DNA of 35,539 nucleotides from a virus, in the IMG/VR virus record IMGVR_UViG_3300038435_000010, positions 1-35,539 of that record; one strand, 5' to 3'. This document shows positions 12,382 through 20,340 of this stretch, piece after piece; the stretch's first letter is position 1; every line of letters starts with the position of its first letter. Below the pieces are notes generated by a model. It was not told where the DNA came from and did not search any database. It worked only from the letters and a program-made list of their open reading frames with translations. A program made the translations under genes and the position numbers.

Positions 12382-12965
12382 CTATGTCCTATCGGAAGAG
12401 GAGACCAACCTCGTGGCCTAGCATCGCCGAATTCATCACTGATAGCGTCACTGCTTTGATTTTCCCAGCGTTTCTTGGCCGTACACCATCGTGCTGTGAT
12501 AATGACATCATCAATGCAGATGTAGCCACTGTCGACCTTAAGCAGTACGAAGGTGCCGTCAATCGGTGCATCGATCATAGGTTGCCAATAAATCTGTGCA
12601 GGCACAACCGGATCATCAACGACTTTGTTGTCGAGTACTTGTTCGTACATCTCACTGATACCGGCATGCTTGCGGCAGTGCTCGAACGTCGCAATCGCTA
12701 CATCGCGAGTGACCGGCTTGCATAGTCGAAGGACTTTGTTACCCTTGACCCAGGTATCGTAGTACGCGTCGTCTACGCAGACCATGATGTTGAGGTTACC
12801 GTACCTGCAACTATGATATAGCTCGTCATGCCGTATCGACATGTCGGCGTTCTCAAGCAGAGTCTTCGCGTCGTCAGGAGACATATAGACGACGAGGTCT
12901 ACGTCGGAGTCGACCTTAGGATTTCCGTAAGCGCGGCTACCGATCAAGAACGCTTCGTGACTCAT
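12378..12965 (-). CDS. Minimal nucleotidyltransferase domain fused to a DUF551-like domain
   Basis: 195 residues from ATG 12965, which has AAAGGA 9 bases upstream; the TTG at 12983 is less likely. The N-terminus carries the Pol-beta-type nucleotidyltransferase signature LIGSRAYGNPKVDSDVDLVV: GS, then the D-x-D metal ligands. About 110 residues later a second domain starts at YWQPMIDAPIDGTFVLLKVD and ends W-SPLPIGHR, the W-P...AP-DGT-LL...W-PLP pattern of small phage DUF551-like proteins. It may transfer an NMP to a protein, RNA or small molecule. A promoter candidate inside the primase gene (13313-13341) points at it. Confidence 0.78.
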   Translation of the reverse strand: MSHEAFLIGSRAYGNPKVDSDVDLVVYMSPDDAKTLLENADMSIRHDELYHSCRYGNLNIMVCVDDAYYDTWVKGNKVLRLCKPVTRDVAIATFEHCRKHAGISEMYEQVLDNKVVDDPVVPAQIYWQPMIDAPIDGTFVLLKVDSGYICIDDVIITARWCTAKKRWENQSSDAISDEFGDARPRGWSPLPIGHR

Positions 12966-12979
12966 GCTCGCTGATCCTT

Positions 12980-15817
12980 TCAAATAGTATCCTGAGGTTT
13001 CGAATCCTCTTGTATGTGCTTAGGTCGCTCTGCCAGTTCTGTCTTCTTCAGCCACGTTATGAAGTTCGCAGTCTTGTGGTACTTGTTACGGTCGCCTCTT
13101 TTGACGGCGCGCTTGCGAACCAGCAGTGACAGGAACCTCTGAGCGTTGTCTCTCTCCCACGAGCACCAGTCCTGTATGTCAATAAGATCAAACTCGTCTG
13201 AGTACAGTAGGTGATTCTTCACCTCGTTCGGATGCTCGAACGTCTGCATGAACGAAGCGATTGCTTCAGGATCGAGCAGATTGTCATGGGCCTTGACTGA
13301 GTCACTGTAGTGATTATATCCAAAATTCTTGGAATTGTACAGCCTCTCGATGAGGTCAACGATGTACTCTGCATGACACTTCCTCACCAGGATCGTCGAG
13401 TCGTCCTCTGACGCCGAGAACGTACGGGCGGCTAGCGCAGTCGCTAGTCTACTGATTTTGTGGCGAGTCGACCCGCCGTCTATTAACGGAATCAGCGGAC
13501 TGTAGCGGTCGCAGAGGCGCGACGACTCCGCTGAGATATGCTCCTGCGCCTCGGGCTCTACGACCACTTGGTTGACGCGACGGGTCCATGCCCACAGTAT
13601 GAGCTCCCTGCACAGGTCGGCTTCGTGAACGTGCTCAATGATCGGCGGGTTACGCACGATGTCATTGATGTCGCGCGGGCTTACGTCCTCAGCGCTCACG
13701 ACCATCGCCAGGTCTAGGCGGCGCAAATCCTCGGGTGCGCCCATGAGGTCACGGATCGCCTCGACTCCGAAGCTGTAACTGGACACCGTGCGGTTCTCGC
13801 GCGGGTTACTCACCCAGATTAGTCGCGCTCGTGACTGCGTGCGACGCTTCTCGATCTTTGGAATCTCCGCGACGCCGCTCGACCGCATGTCCGTCATGCT
13901 GCCGATGTCCTCGTGGCGGAGTCCCTTCGCCTCCTCGAGGCATACAAGCTTGCGGTCGTTGCACGGGATCACGCCCCAGGCGACGAACCATGCCGTGCCC
14001 ATCTGCTTAAGCCCGCCCAGCAGTCCAGCTACCGTCGCATTCTTGCAGTCGACCCGTTCGCCAAGTCCATAGTGTTGTCGTAGCGAGACGAACGTCTCTG
14101 ACTTGCCTTGCGACGAGTCTCCGATGATTGCTGTCTCGACCCATCCCTTGGTGACCTTGCCGTCTACGGTTACTAAGAGTGGCGAATGATACGCGAGGTC
14201 GACCAGCAGGTGGATGTCACGTCGCATGAATATCTTCGTGACGTTAGCCTCGAGGTCGGCGTACAACGTGTCTAGCTTCGCGTGAATGCTCGCAGCAGTC
14301 CAGGCGGTCGGTCGAAACAGCTGCAGCTCGTCAAGGCGCTGCGGCTCATACGTATCGAGCGAATCTGCGGTCGCCTTGCTCGCGGACAGCACCAGCGTCG
14401 ACTGCTGAGTCTTCGGGTGCGGATACATGCGACCCGTGAATTCGGAATTCACATTGAGCTCTGTCTCGCAGTCGATGATGATCGCCTGCTGCATCGCCTT
14501 GTTGCTGTCTCGACTTGTTATGTCGATAGATGGCCCGATGCGCACGTCCTCTGCGTTGTAGTGCTGCCGCACCTCGAAGTGGACGGCATTACATCGCTGC
14601 GGCACGCCGAGCGCGTTCTTGATCGCCTTGTCGATGTTCTCTGCGTTGACCTCGACCATCTGCAGGATGACTGGAGACTCTGACTGGATAGAGTGCTCTG
14701 TCTCGTCGGCCTGCGGAAAGATCGGACACACCGGACAAAATGTCTGCGACCGATCGCAGAATGACGCGACCACCTTGGGTACGATGAACGGAGCGTCGCG
14801 CGTCATCGCGATCATTCCGGGAAACCGCATCCGGCGTCCGACGTTATCTGAGTTGGTCGTCTCGCTAAACCGCAGCGCGAGCGGTTCCTCGTCGCCGCTG
14901 AACTTAGGCGCATGCGTCGGAGGCGTCCACTCCTGAGCTGACGTGATCACTGGCGGCAGATCACCGTGCTCGGCGGCGATGAAGTCGTTCACGTCGCCGT
15001 GTGGATACTTCTCGACGTCGAGCGGCAGCTCTACGATGTGCACGGACGTCGCGACCACCTTGAGTATCTGCGCCCACTTCTTCGCGCCCTTCTTGCCGGA
15101 CTCGTCCACGTCCAGCATGATGTAGACGTGCTTGCCCTTGAAGAAGGACGTCAGGGAGTGGTCCCAGTTGCCTTCACCGCCTGTCGGAGACACCGCGCCG
15201 AAGCCATGCGGGTTCATTATCCGCTTGGTCAGGATCGCCTTGAGCTCGCCGCCGCAGAGTACGATCTTGTCGTACTTCAGCTGCTCAGGCATGAACAGTC
15301 TGTTCTTGCCGCGGTACTTCGCGTTCAGCATCTTGTTTGCTGACGGACCGCCTGGCAAGTAATACTTGATGTTTACGTACAGTCCCGACGTGTTCTTGAT
15401 CGGGATCGTGATGCGGTTGCGCATGAATCCGAGTCGGTGCTCTCGGATGTCTGTGTCCTCGATCGCGCGTAGGTAGAGCTCCTTGAGCAGGTGAGGCTGC
15501 GACCAGATAGCCGTGTGGCAATCCTCGATCACCGAAGGCTCGATGATCTTGACCTGCTCGAGGTCATATCTCTTCGCCAGGTCAGCGTAGACAGTGCCGC
15601 GCTCGACTCGCAGGGCTCTCGCGAGGAACGTGAGGATGTCACCCTTGGCGCCGCAGGCTCCTGCCTTGCAGGAAAACTTTCCCTCGCGTATGTTCACCGA
15701 GCAGGACGGTGACTCGTCTTCGTGGAACGGGCATCTGCACTTGACGTGATCTTCGCCGGACGCCTCGTACACCCAGCCCATCCGCTCGAACTCAGCGAGA
15801 ACGTTGATCAGCCCCAT
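12980..15817 (-). CDS. Primase-helicase: CHC2 zinc finger, TOPRIM and MCM-like AAA+ ATPase
   Basis: 945 residues from ATG 15817; the GTG at 15874 lies in a hairpin arm without a ribosome site. Domains: CHC2 zinc finger CPFH...C...C (29-55); TOPRIM with GGE (189-191) and LDVDE (D235/D237); a linker with FC-x6-C-x2-C (354-364); then an AAA+ module with Walker A GDSSQGKS (566-573), Walker B LVCLEEA (624-630), sensor-1 Asn in IWVSNP (671) and arginine finger DLRRLDLA (697-704). The last four match the MCM pattern (GD-x-GxxKS, DE, NP, RxDL) rather than RecA-type DnaB or T7 gp4. It should prime and unwind at the fork for the family A polymerase. Its stop overlaps a possible TTG of the next gene. 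Confidence 0.9.
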   Translation of the reverse strand: MGLINVLAEFERMGWVYEASGEDHVKCRCPFHEDESPSCSVNIREGKFSCKAGACGAKGDILTFLARALRVERGTVYADLAKRYDLEQVKIIEPSVIEDCHTAIWSQPHLLKELYLRAIEDTDIREHRLGFMRNRITIPIKNTSGLYVNIKYYLPGGPSANKMLNAKYRGKNRLFMPEQLKYDKIVLCGGELKAILTKRIMNPHGFGAVSPTGGEGNWDHSLTSFFKGKHVYIMLDVDESGKKGAKKWAQILKVVATSVHIVELPLDVEKYPHGDVNDFIAAEHGDLPPVITSAQEWTPPTHAPKFSGDEEPLALRFSETTNSDNVGRRMRFPGMIAMTRDAPFIVPKVVASFCDRSQTFCPVCPIFPQADETEHSIQSESPVILQMVEVNAENIDKAIKNALGVPQRCNAVHFEVRQHYNAEDVRIGPSIDITSRDSNKAMQQAIIIDCETELNVNSEFTGRMYPHPKTQQSTLVLSASKATADSLDTYEPQRLDELQLFRPTAWTAASIHAKLDTLYADLEANVTKIFMRRDIHLLVDLAYHSPLLVTVDGKVTKGWVETAIIGDSSQGKSETFVSLRQHYGLGERVDCKNATVAGLLGGLKQMGTAWFVAWGVIPCNDRKLVCLEEAKGLRHEDIGSMTDMRSSGVAEIPKIEKRRTQSRARLIWVSNPRENRTVSSYSFGVEAIRDLMGAPEDLRRLDLAMVVSAEDVSPRDINDIVRNPPIIEHVHEADLCRELILWAWTRRVNQVVVEPEAQEHISAESSRLCDRYSPLIPLIDGGSTRHKISRLATALAARTFSASEDDSTILVRKCHAEYIVDLIERLYNSKNFGYNHYSDSVKAHDNLLDPEAIASFMQTFEHPNEVKNHLLYSDEFDLIDIQDWCSWERDNAQRFLSLLVRKRAVKRGDRNKYHKTANFITWLKKTELAERPKHIQEDSKPQDTI
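13313..13341 (-). promoter_or_regulatory. Internal promoter candidate TGTACA-N17-TATAAT
   Basis: TGTACA (13336-13341), a 17-base spacer and TATAAT (13313-13318) on the minus strand, within the primase-helicase coding region (codons LYNSKNFGYN). It lies about 350 bases ahead of the nucleotidyltransferase gene and would serve the 12.9-11.5 kb genes. Confidence 0.7.
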
Positions 15818-15873
15818 GCGACCGGCTTTCCGTAGCTGCTGCTGATTAAGAGTCAGGAATACCGACAATAACA

Positions 15874-15924
15874 CCGCGCAGCCGTGAGGCCTAACTGTAA
15901 AGTAGACCGATCACGACTGCGCGG
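15874..15924 (-). terminator. Intergenic hairpin, 14-bp stem
   Basis: CCGCGCAGCCGTGA (15874-15887) and TCACGACTGCGCGG (15911-15924) pair over 14 positions with one G-U in the minus-strand RNA and a 23-base loop. It fills the gap between the 15936-16763 stop and the primase-helicase start. No U tract is present. It may attenuate or process the transcript ahead of the primase gene. Confidence 0.6.
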
Positions 15925-15935
15925 AGACGGAGACA

Positions 15936-16763
15936 CTACATCGACGCGGCAGCGGAACTCGGAGGCGTGACCACCTCGTCGTCGACGTCCTCCTCGTAGT
16001 CGACCTCGATCAACTGGTTCTTGAGGTCCTCGACGAGCGCGAGGTGGACCTTCTTGAGCTCGCGGTACTCCTCCGCATTCTCGATCCACTGCGAGGGCGC
16101 GCCATCCGACTGCGGATTGGTCACGTCAAGACCGTACCACTGTCCCTGGTCGTTCTTACGCTGAGTCTCAGGTACGACGCCCTCGAACACGCAGGCATAG
16201 AGTGGCGCAGGATTTCTCATCATGATGAGCTGGGCGAGGTTACGACCCTTGCCGTGCTCTGCTCGCGCGAAGGACAGCACCGTCGGGATCGGCGCCTGTC
16301 CCATGATAAGACAAATGAACGTGAAGACCTCCTGATGCGTGAGAAACTCTTTACTGTCCTCCGGACAGGGATCTGCCTTACGTCGATCCTTGTCGCGCGA
16401 CTTTTGCGCGATCTCGCTCTCAGGGTCGAGCGACCTGGCGCGTACCATCGGAAGCGTCGCCTTGAGTTTCCACGGATTGGTTGTGAGGTACTCTGGGTAG
16501 TACAGCAGCGGCACGAACCAAAACGGTTGTCCGACCTCTGCGAGCTCGACGCCCGCGGGCGACAAGATGACTGAACCCTCCTTGAACTGCTTAAAATTCG
16601 ACCCGCGGTTGCTCTGCATGATCTTCACTCGCGGCGGACGGATGATCTTACCGAGACCCTCGGTACCTGCACCCCGGTCCTCCGCCTCGATGAAGTCCGG
16701 CATTTTTGCGCCGGCGATCATCCCACCGCCAAGAAATACTCTCTTCGATAACTCAGTACTCAT
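15936..16763 (-). CDS. Hypothetical replication-region protein with acidic tail
   Basis: 275 residues; ATG 16763 after GGAGAACTCTA. A Gly-rich start (FLGGGMIAGAKMPDF) is followed by a basic stretch (KIIRPPRVKIMQSNRGSNFK), a beta-rich region (SVILSPAGVELAEVGQPFWF; PLLYYPEYLTTNP) and a charged helix (EYRELKKVHLALVEDL). It ends in an acidic tail (VDYEEDVDDEVV) plus TPPSSAAASM. A beta domain with a basic patch and an acidic tail next to the primase gene suggests a single-stranded-DNA-binding or replisome accessory protein, but I see no diagnostic motif. Confidence 0.68.
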   Translation of the reverse strand: MSTELSKRVFLGGGMIAGAKMPDFIEAEDRGAGTEGLGKIIRPPRVKIMQSNRGSNFKQFKEGSVILSPAGVELAEVGQPFWFVPLLYYPEYLTTNPWKLKATLPMVRARSLDPESEIAQKSRDKDRRKADPCPEDSKEFLTHQEVFTFICLIMGQAPIPTVLSFARAEHGKGRNLAQLIMMRNPAPLYACVFEGVVPETQRKNDQGQWYGLDVTNPQSDGAPSQWIENAEEYRELKKVHLALVEDLKNQLIEVDYEEDVDDEVVTPPSSAAASM

Positions 16764-16826
16764 TAGAGTTCTCCAAGACCTGTGTCGTTAGTAAAGGCTT
16801 GCGCGCCCAGGTCAAAACAGGCTCGC

Positions 16827-17540
16827 CTAGAACATGTCTTCTTCGCTTTCCGATTCCATCGCTGCAAAGTCAGGCATTCCAGTTCGCGCGTTAACCGGTT
16901 GCGCGTTCGCGTCCCGCGATCGTTGCTCGAGTAGCAGCTCCTGGTACTTCTCGGGCGCGACCTCTCGAAGAGCTCGCGCGGCCAGCATGCAGAGGTCGGG
17001 GTCAGTGATGAACTGATCTACTGTCTCGTCATCGCACAGCACTGGCTGCTTCTTGCGAGTCGTCACCGAATACACCGACCACGTCGCGTTCGGGTCGCAG
17101 CCCGGAGGAATCGGCAATCCGTTGGCTAGGTCAGCAGAGACCCGTTTGAGTAGCGCAGGCCAGTGCGGTCGGAACGGCGTACCCTCAGGCACTCCGTAGT
17201 ACTTGATGAGCTGCGAGTATTCCTCGGTTCCCTCCTTCGGGGTCTTTGGAACCTCCTCCACGTTCGGGCTGCCGATACAGTAGTCCGTGCGGACCGGCTG
17301 GCCGTCTCCCTTCGTCACCCACCCGAGGCAGCAGAGCTTCTCTGCAAGTTTCTGGACCCGACCGATCTCCTTCTTGATGTGGTCGACGAACTTCAGGGCC
17401 TCCTTCATCGCGTAGACGGTGTCAGCGACTCCTTGGAGGTTGTTCTGGACGAGGTCGCGCTCAACGTCAGGGATCACCATGCAGAGTGACGCGTGCACCT
17501 TTCTCACGTGCGCATACACCGACTTGTCGCTAGACTTCAT
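16827..17540 (-). CDS. Hypothetical protein with SSB-like acidic C-terminal tip
   Basis: 237 residues; ATG 17540 with GGGAG upstream. The N-terminal half is helical (VYAMKEALKFVDHIKKEIGR; VQKLAEKLCCLGW). The middle contains GVPEGTPFRPHWPALLKRV. The protein ends DFAAMESESEEDMF: an acidic run with a terminal Phe, as in bacterial SSB and T7 gp2.5, where the tip recruits replication partners. A linker-like segment (SRDANAQPVNARTGMP) precedes it. With the adjacent primase-helicase, a replisome-binding or ssDNA-binding role is plausible; no OB fold is recognisable by eye. Confidence 0.68.
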   Translation of the reverse strand: MKSSDKSVYAHVRKVHASLCMVIPDVERDLVQNNLQGVADTVYAMKEALKFVDHIKKEIGRVQKLAEKLCCLGWVTKGDGQPVRTDYCIGSPNVEEVPKTPKEGTEEYSQLIKYYGVPEGTPFRPHWPALLKRVSADLANGLPIPPGCDPNATWSVYSVTTRKKQPVLCDDETVDQFITDPDLCMLAARALREVAPEKYQELLLEQRSRDANAQPVNARTGMPDFAAMESESEEDMF

Positions 17541-17859
17541 TGAGCTGAACTCCCATATTGACGGCGTGGTAACGGTTAGCTGCGCGGTCGTATACTAGCG
17601 TCTTTATCTCTCCGTACTCCGCGACCACCGTTGCCATCAGAGTGATCATAGCGAGAGTCTGCCCAGTCAGTATCACGTAGTCGGTGTCAGGGGCGAACTT
17701 CAACTCTCGCAGTCTCTCGATGACGTCATCTGCGAAGTCAGGATGCGTAGGAACAGCGTGATCCTTCCAGGACTTGAACATCCTGGTCACCACGCCGAAC
17801 CTGCTCGCGTCATCGACTGGTAAGGTCGCTGGCGCTAATAAGAACGCTCTGCTCCGCAT
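17530..17859 (-). CDS. Hypothetical protein (109 aa)
   Basis: Starts MRSRAFLLAPATLPVDDASR; the core has DDVIERLRELKFAPDTDYVI and TLAMITLMATVVAEYGEIKT, an alternating hydrophobic pattern suggesting a small alpha/beta domain. AGAGGACGG precedes the ATG at 17859, but the TATAAT of a promoter candidate overlaps that ATG (TATAATG). If that promoter is used, transcripts begin inside the frame and a downstream start such as the Met of MFKSWKDHAV may serve. It overlaps the next gene by 11 bases. Function unknown. Confidence 0.68.
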   Translation of the reverse strand: MRSRAFLLAPATLPVDDASRFGVVTRMFKSWKDHAVPTHPDFADDVIERLRELKFAPDTDYVILTGQTLAMITLMATVVAEYGEIKTLVYDRAANRYHAVNMGVQLNEV

Positions 17860-17886
17860 TATACCGTCCTCTAGTCCTTTAGTACA
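17858..17886 (-). promoter_or_regulatory. Promoter candidate TGTACT-N17-TATAAT
   Basis: TGTACT (17881-17886), a 17-base spacer and TATAAT (17858-17863) on the minus strand, in the short gap after the glycosyltransferase gene. It has one mismatch from the TGTACA consensus of the other copies. It is placed to start the replication block (17.9-12 kb) separately from the accessory operon upstream. Confidence 0.65.
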
Positions 17887-17888
17887 GC

Positions 17889-18752
17889 CTAGGAATCCTC
17901 TTGGCGGTTGACGAATCGCTGACGAATCTCCTCGACCATCTCCTTGTCAGCGATGTCGCTCCACTGGTAAGCGCCATTGCGAATGATCAAGTCCCGCGGT
18001 CGCTGACGACCGTGCTCCTCGCGTTGCTTGCGTCGATTGCGGTTCTTGTTAGTGCCATGAAACATGTGAAGCACAGTTCCGACGGCGAACGAGACTTCGA
18101 GCGCGCGGTCGAGCGGCGGAGCCCACGCCCTGAAGTTAGCTGTCATCTCAGGATTCAGAGTGGTCTCCGCGCGTGCTTGGTCACCGCAGAAGTAGAGTGC
18201 CATGACCGAGTCATTGATACCAGAGGCGATCTTGTCGTAGAGCAAGTGCTCTCGCAGCCAGTCTCCGTTTGCAGCCCATGCGAGTCCGGAGTGAGAAATT
18301 GAACAGTCATACCAGCGCGGTACCTCAGTGCTGCGCATCATCGCGAACGACTTCCATACATTGTCAGAGGCGACGCCGCATTCGTTGATCATGCGAGCCT
18401 CACTGAACAGCTGCAAGACCTTACCGCCCTCATCAAGTAAGTAGTCTTCGGCGCGCTCGACCCATCGCGGGTTCATGAACCACACGTCCGCGTCGATCCA
18501 AGCGACTACCTTCGCTGTCGAGTTAGCTATCAGCAGGTTGAGCAGTCGCTCCTTCTGCCATAACATCTGGTTCTCGCGGCGTCCGTGCACCTGAACGGCG
18601 TCCGATATCTGCGGCTGCTGCTCGTCAAACGTCATCTCGATCGTGCGCAGGTTCACGTCGAACGTCTGCATGTGACGCCTGAACGCCCAGTAGTTCTCGA
18701 GTGGCTTCTTGTAACCGCACGGATTGAAGTGGCAAGTGAGCACCTCGATCAT
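17889..18752 (-). CDS. GT-A-type glycosyltransferase
   Basis: 287 residues. It begins MIEVLTCHFNPCGYKKPLEN, a Rossmann-like first strand. The D-x-D metal/nucleotide-sugar motif is WIDADVWF (85-92), followed by NPRWVERAED. Near the C-terminus are LHMFHGTNKNRNRR, typical of the HG-x-NR ending of phage GT-A enzymes, and a basic helix. It should transfer a sugar from a nucleotide-sugar donor. The acceptor is unknown: DNA carrying a hydroxymethyl base, a virion protein or a cell-surface glycan are all possible. The ATG overlaps the preceding stop (ATGA) and AAGGAA lies upstream. It is the last gene of the accessory operon. Confidence 0.82.
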   Translation of the reverse strand: MIEVLTCHFNPCGYKKPLENYWAFRRHMQTFDVNLRTIEMTFDEQQPQISDAVQVHGRRENQMLWQKERLLNLLIANSTAKVVAWIDADVWFMNPRWVERAEDYLLDEGGKVLQLFSEARMINECGVASDNVWKSFAMMRSTEVPRWYDCSISHSGLAWAANGDWLREHLLYDKIASGINDSVMALYFCGDQARAETTLNPEMTANFRAWAPPLDRALEVSFAVGTVLHMFHGTNKNRNRRKQREEHGRQRPRDLIIRNGAYQWSDIADKEMVEEIRQRFVNRQEDS

Positions 18753-18985
18753 ACCAGTTCCTTCTTGGCAAGACGCGCGAGTTCAAGTGTCAAGTCATGT
18801 ACGATGTGGTCAATAGCACATCTTTGCTGATAGTGATCCAGCATAGCGAGGCGCTTCGTTCCGACGTCTTTGTAGACTACTAGACCGTCGAACCGGCTGA
18901 CTGCGTGTAGTGAGATTCGTGTTATGCGCGACACCTGATCGCTGCGCAGTCGTGTGTCGAACTCTAGCCAGCCCAATTTAATCAT
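18749..18985 (-). CDS. Small hypothetical protein between two glycosyltransferases (78 aa)
   Basis: Starts MIKLGWLEFDTRLRSDQVSR. It is overlapped by 4 bases (ATGA) at both ends, which locks it into the operon. It is mostly helical and basic (RCAIDHIVHDLTLELARLAK), with no recognised motif. A role as partner of one of the glycosyltransferases is possible. Confidence 0.72.
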   Translation of the reverse strand: MIKLGWLEFDTRLRSDQVSRITRISLHAVSRFDGLVVYKDVGTKRLAMLDHYQQRCAIDHIVHDLTLELARLAKKELV

Positions 18986-19743
18986 GGCAGGTACCCTGTG
19001 CTGTGGAACCCCGGGACCTCGACGTGCTCATTCAAGTTATCGTCGCGGCAGCCGCCCTTCCATCCTTTCTTCGCCGCATACGCCTGCATCTCGACGCCGG
19101 ACACCGCGGGTTGCTCTCCGTCGAGGCGGTCGGTAGCGCGACCGAACCAGTTGGCGTCTCGAGGTCCGAGATGGAGACATTGCGCGTCCAGCCACACCTT
19201 CTTGTCGTACTTATAGCGTGACTGAAAGTATCCATCGCAACCACCAGCGTGCGTAAATGTCACGTCATACCACGGTCGCGTGTCTCGAAGCCGGGTGTCT
19301 TCAGCACTGAACAATTGAAAGTAACCTGCGATGACGCGATCCGCAGACACCGGACACTGATTCCAATTCATGCCCGGGTGCCACTTCTTCACATCATGTA
19401 GTATCCTGCGGCGCATGCCGTAGAGACACCCAACCTCGAGCTTAGGTAGCTTGAGGTCATCAGGCATGATCGTGTCGGCATCAAAGATACAGATCCACCC
19501 GGTGCGACCCATGTGGTCGAGACCAAGCTCCATCGCAAGGCCCTTGTTAAACTTCGCGCCATGACGATAGAACGCATCTGTCAGGACAGGGATCGCATTG
19601 GGAACCGACTTGATGACCTCGAGTGTCCTTGCGTCATCTGGCGTAGTGATCACGTAGACCCGCGAGAAATGCCGCGCATTGCGCGGCAAGGTTATCGCTA
19701 GCAAGTCGTCGTAGTCGACGCATACAGTGATGCCGCGCATCAT
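18982..19743 (-). CDS. GT-A-type glycosyltransferase
   Basis: 253 residues from ATGATG at 19743; GGAGACGA precedes it and the ATGA overlaps the upstream stop, so I reject the longer frame to 19776. The D-x-D motif is CIFDADTIMPDD (86-97), preceded by GAKFNKGLAMELGLD, a donor-binding helix typical of GT-A folds. Later VTFTHAGGCDGYFQSRYKY and DAQCLHLGPRDANWFGR resemble acceptor and metal-binding loops. It differs clearly from the second glycosyltransferase in the operon, so they probably act on different acceptors or in sequence. Confidence 0.82.
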   Translation of the reverse strand: MMRGITVCVDYDDLLAITLPRNARHFSRVYVITTPDDARTLEVIKSVPNAIPVLTDAFYRHGAKFNKGLAMELGLDHMGRTGWICIFDADTIMPDDLKLPKLEVGCLYGMRRRILHDVKKWHPGMNWNQCPVSADRVIAGYFQLFSAEDTRLRDTRPWYDVTFTHAGGCDGYFQSRYKYDKKVWLDAQCLHLGPRDANWFGRATDRLDGEQPAVSGVEMQAYAAKKGWKGGCRDDNLNEHVEVPGFHSTGYLP

Positions 19744-20099
19744 TCGTCTCCGAGGTCTATCTTGAGATCGATACAAAAGCAGTCTCCGGCCATCGCGTAT
19801 CTGGAAGGTAAGCGCGCAGTCTGTGTAGTGCCGTCTCTGAACACAGCTACGACGTCTCCAGACTCACAAGGCTCGTCGATCTCTAGCATACACTTGAGTA
19901 TCTCGTCCTTGTTGCTGATGACAGTCATCCGACGGAGCGCGCCACCCTTGAGCGCCATATACACAGTACATGGGCACGGCTGCGCATAGTGAATCTCTGT
20001 CCCTAAGATATTTAGAGGCAGACCCCAGATAGTAGCGCGTGACGGCAGCATAGCTGGCACGAACAGCGCTTTCTGTAACACTTCTCGCCTATTGAGCAT
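19740..20099 (-). CDS. Hypothetical protein (119 aa), Tat-like N-terminus
   Basis: The start at 20099 is preferred because GGAG lies 6 bases upstream; a second ATG at 20111 is in frame. The N-terminus MLNRREVLQKALFVPAMLPS has a twin arginine followed by a hydrophobic stretch, reminiscent of a Tat signal, though short and without a clear cleavage site. The rest is beta-rich with several Cys (PCPC; CESGD; DCFCIDL). No family recognised. It overlaps the next glycosyltransferase by 4 bases. Confidence 0.65.
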   Translation of the reverse strand: MLNRREVLQKALFVPAMLPSRATIWGLPLNILGTEIHYAQPCPCTVYMALKGGALRRMTVISNKDEILKCMLEIDEPCESGDVVAVFRDGTTQTARLPSRYAMAGDCFCIDLKIDLGDE

Positions 20100-20100
20100 C

Positions 20101-20340
20101 TTAGTCTCCATGAACTGGCATGTACTCCATTTTATTCGCGCATGCGATGTTGAGCATCTCCTCGGGAACCACGAGTTCTGCGATGGGCATCGCAGTCCGC
20201 CTGTCGAGTGTCTTGAGCGTGATCACGCTCTCCTGTCCCACCGCGCCTAGGATCACAGCAGTTACTTGCCAGACACGAAAGTCCATGTCACCGTCGATGC
20301 ACCGCAGGATGTCACCGACTGAGAAGCTACGTCGAATCAT
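20101..20340 (-). CDS. Small beta-barrel-like hypothetical protein (79 aa)
   Basis: Starts MIRRSFSVGDILRCIDGDMD at ATG 20340, which overlaps the methyltransferase stop (ATGA) and has GAGGCGG upstream; the longer frame to 20466 lies inside that gene and is not credible. Short alternating strands (VGDILRCIDG; VWQVTAVILG; VITLKTL) suggest a small SH3- or KOW-like barrel. Function unknown. Confidence 0.7.
   Translation of the reverse strand: MIRRSFSVGDILRCIDGDMDFRVWQVTAVILGAVGQESVITLKTLDRRTAMPIAELVVPEEMLNIACANKMEYMPVHGD

Noticed and set aside
15817-15874. GTG start at 15874 for the primase-helicase
   Set aside because: It lies in the arm of a 14-bp hairpin and has no ribosome site. ATG 15817 fits the usual distance to the CHC2 finger better.
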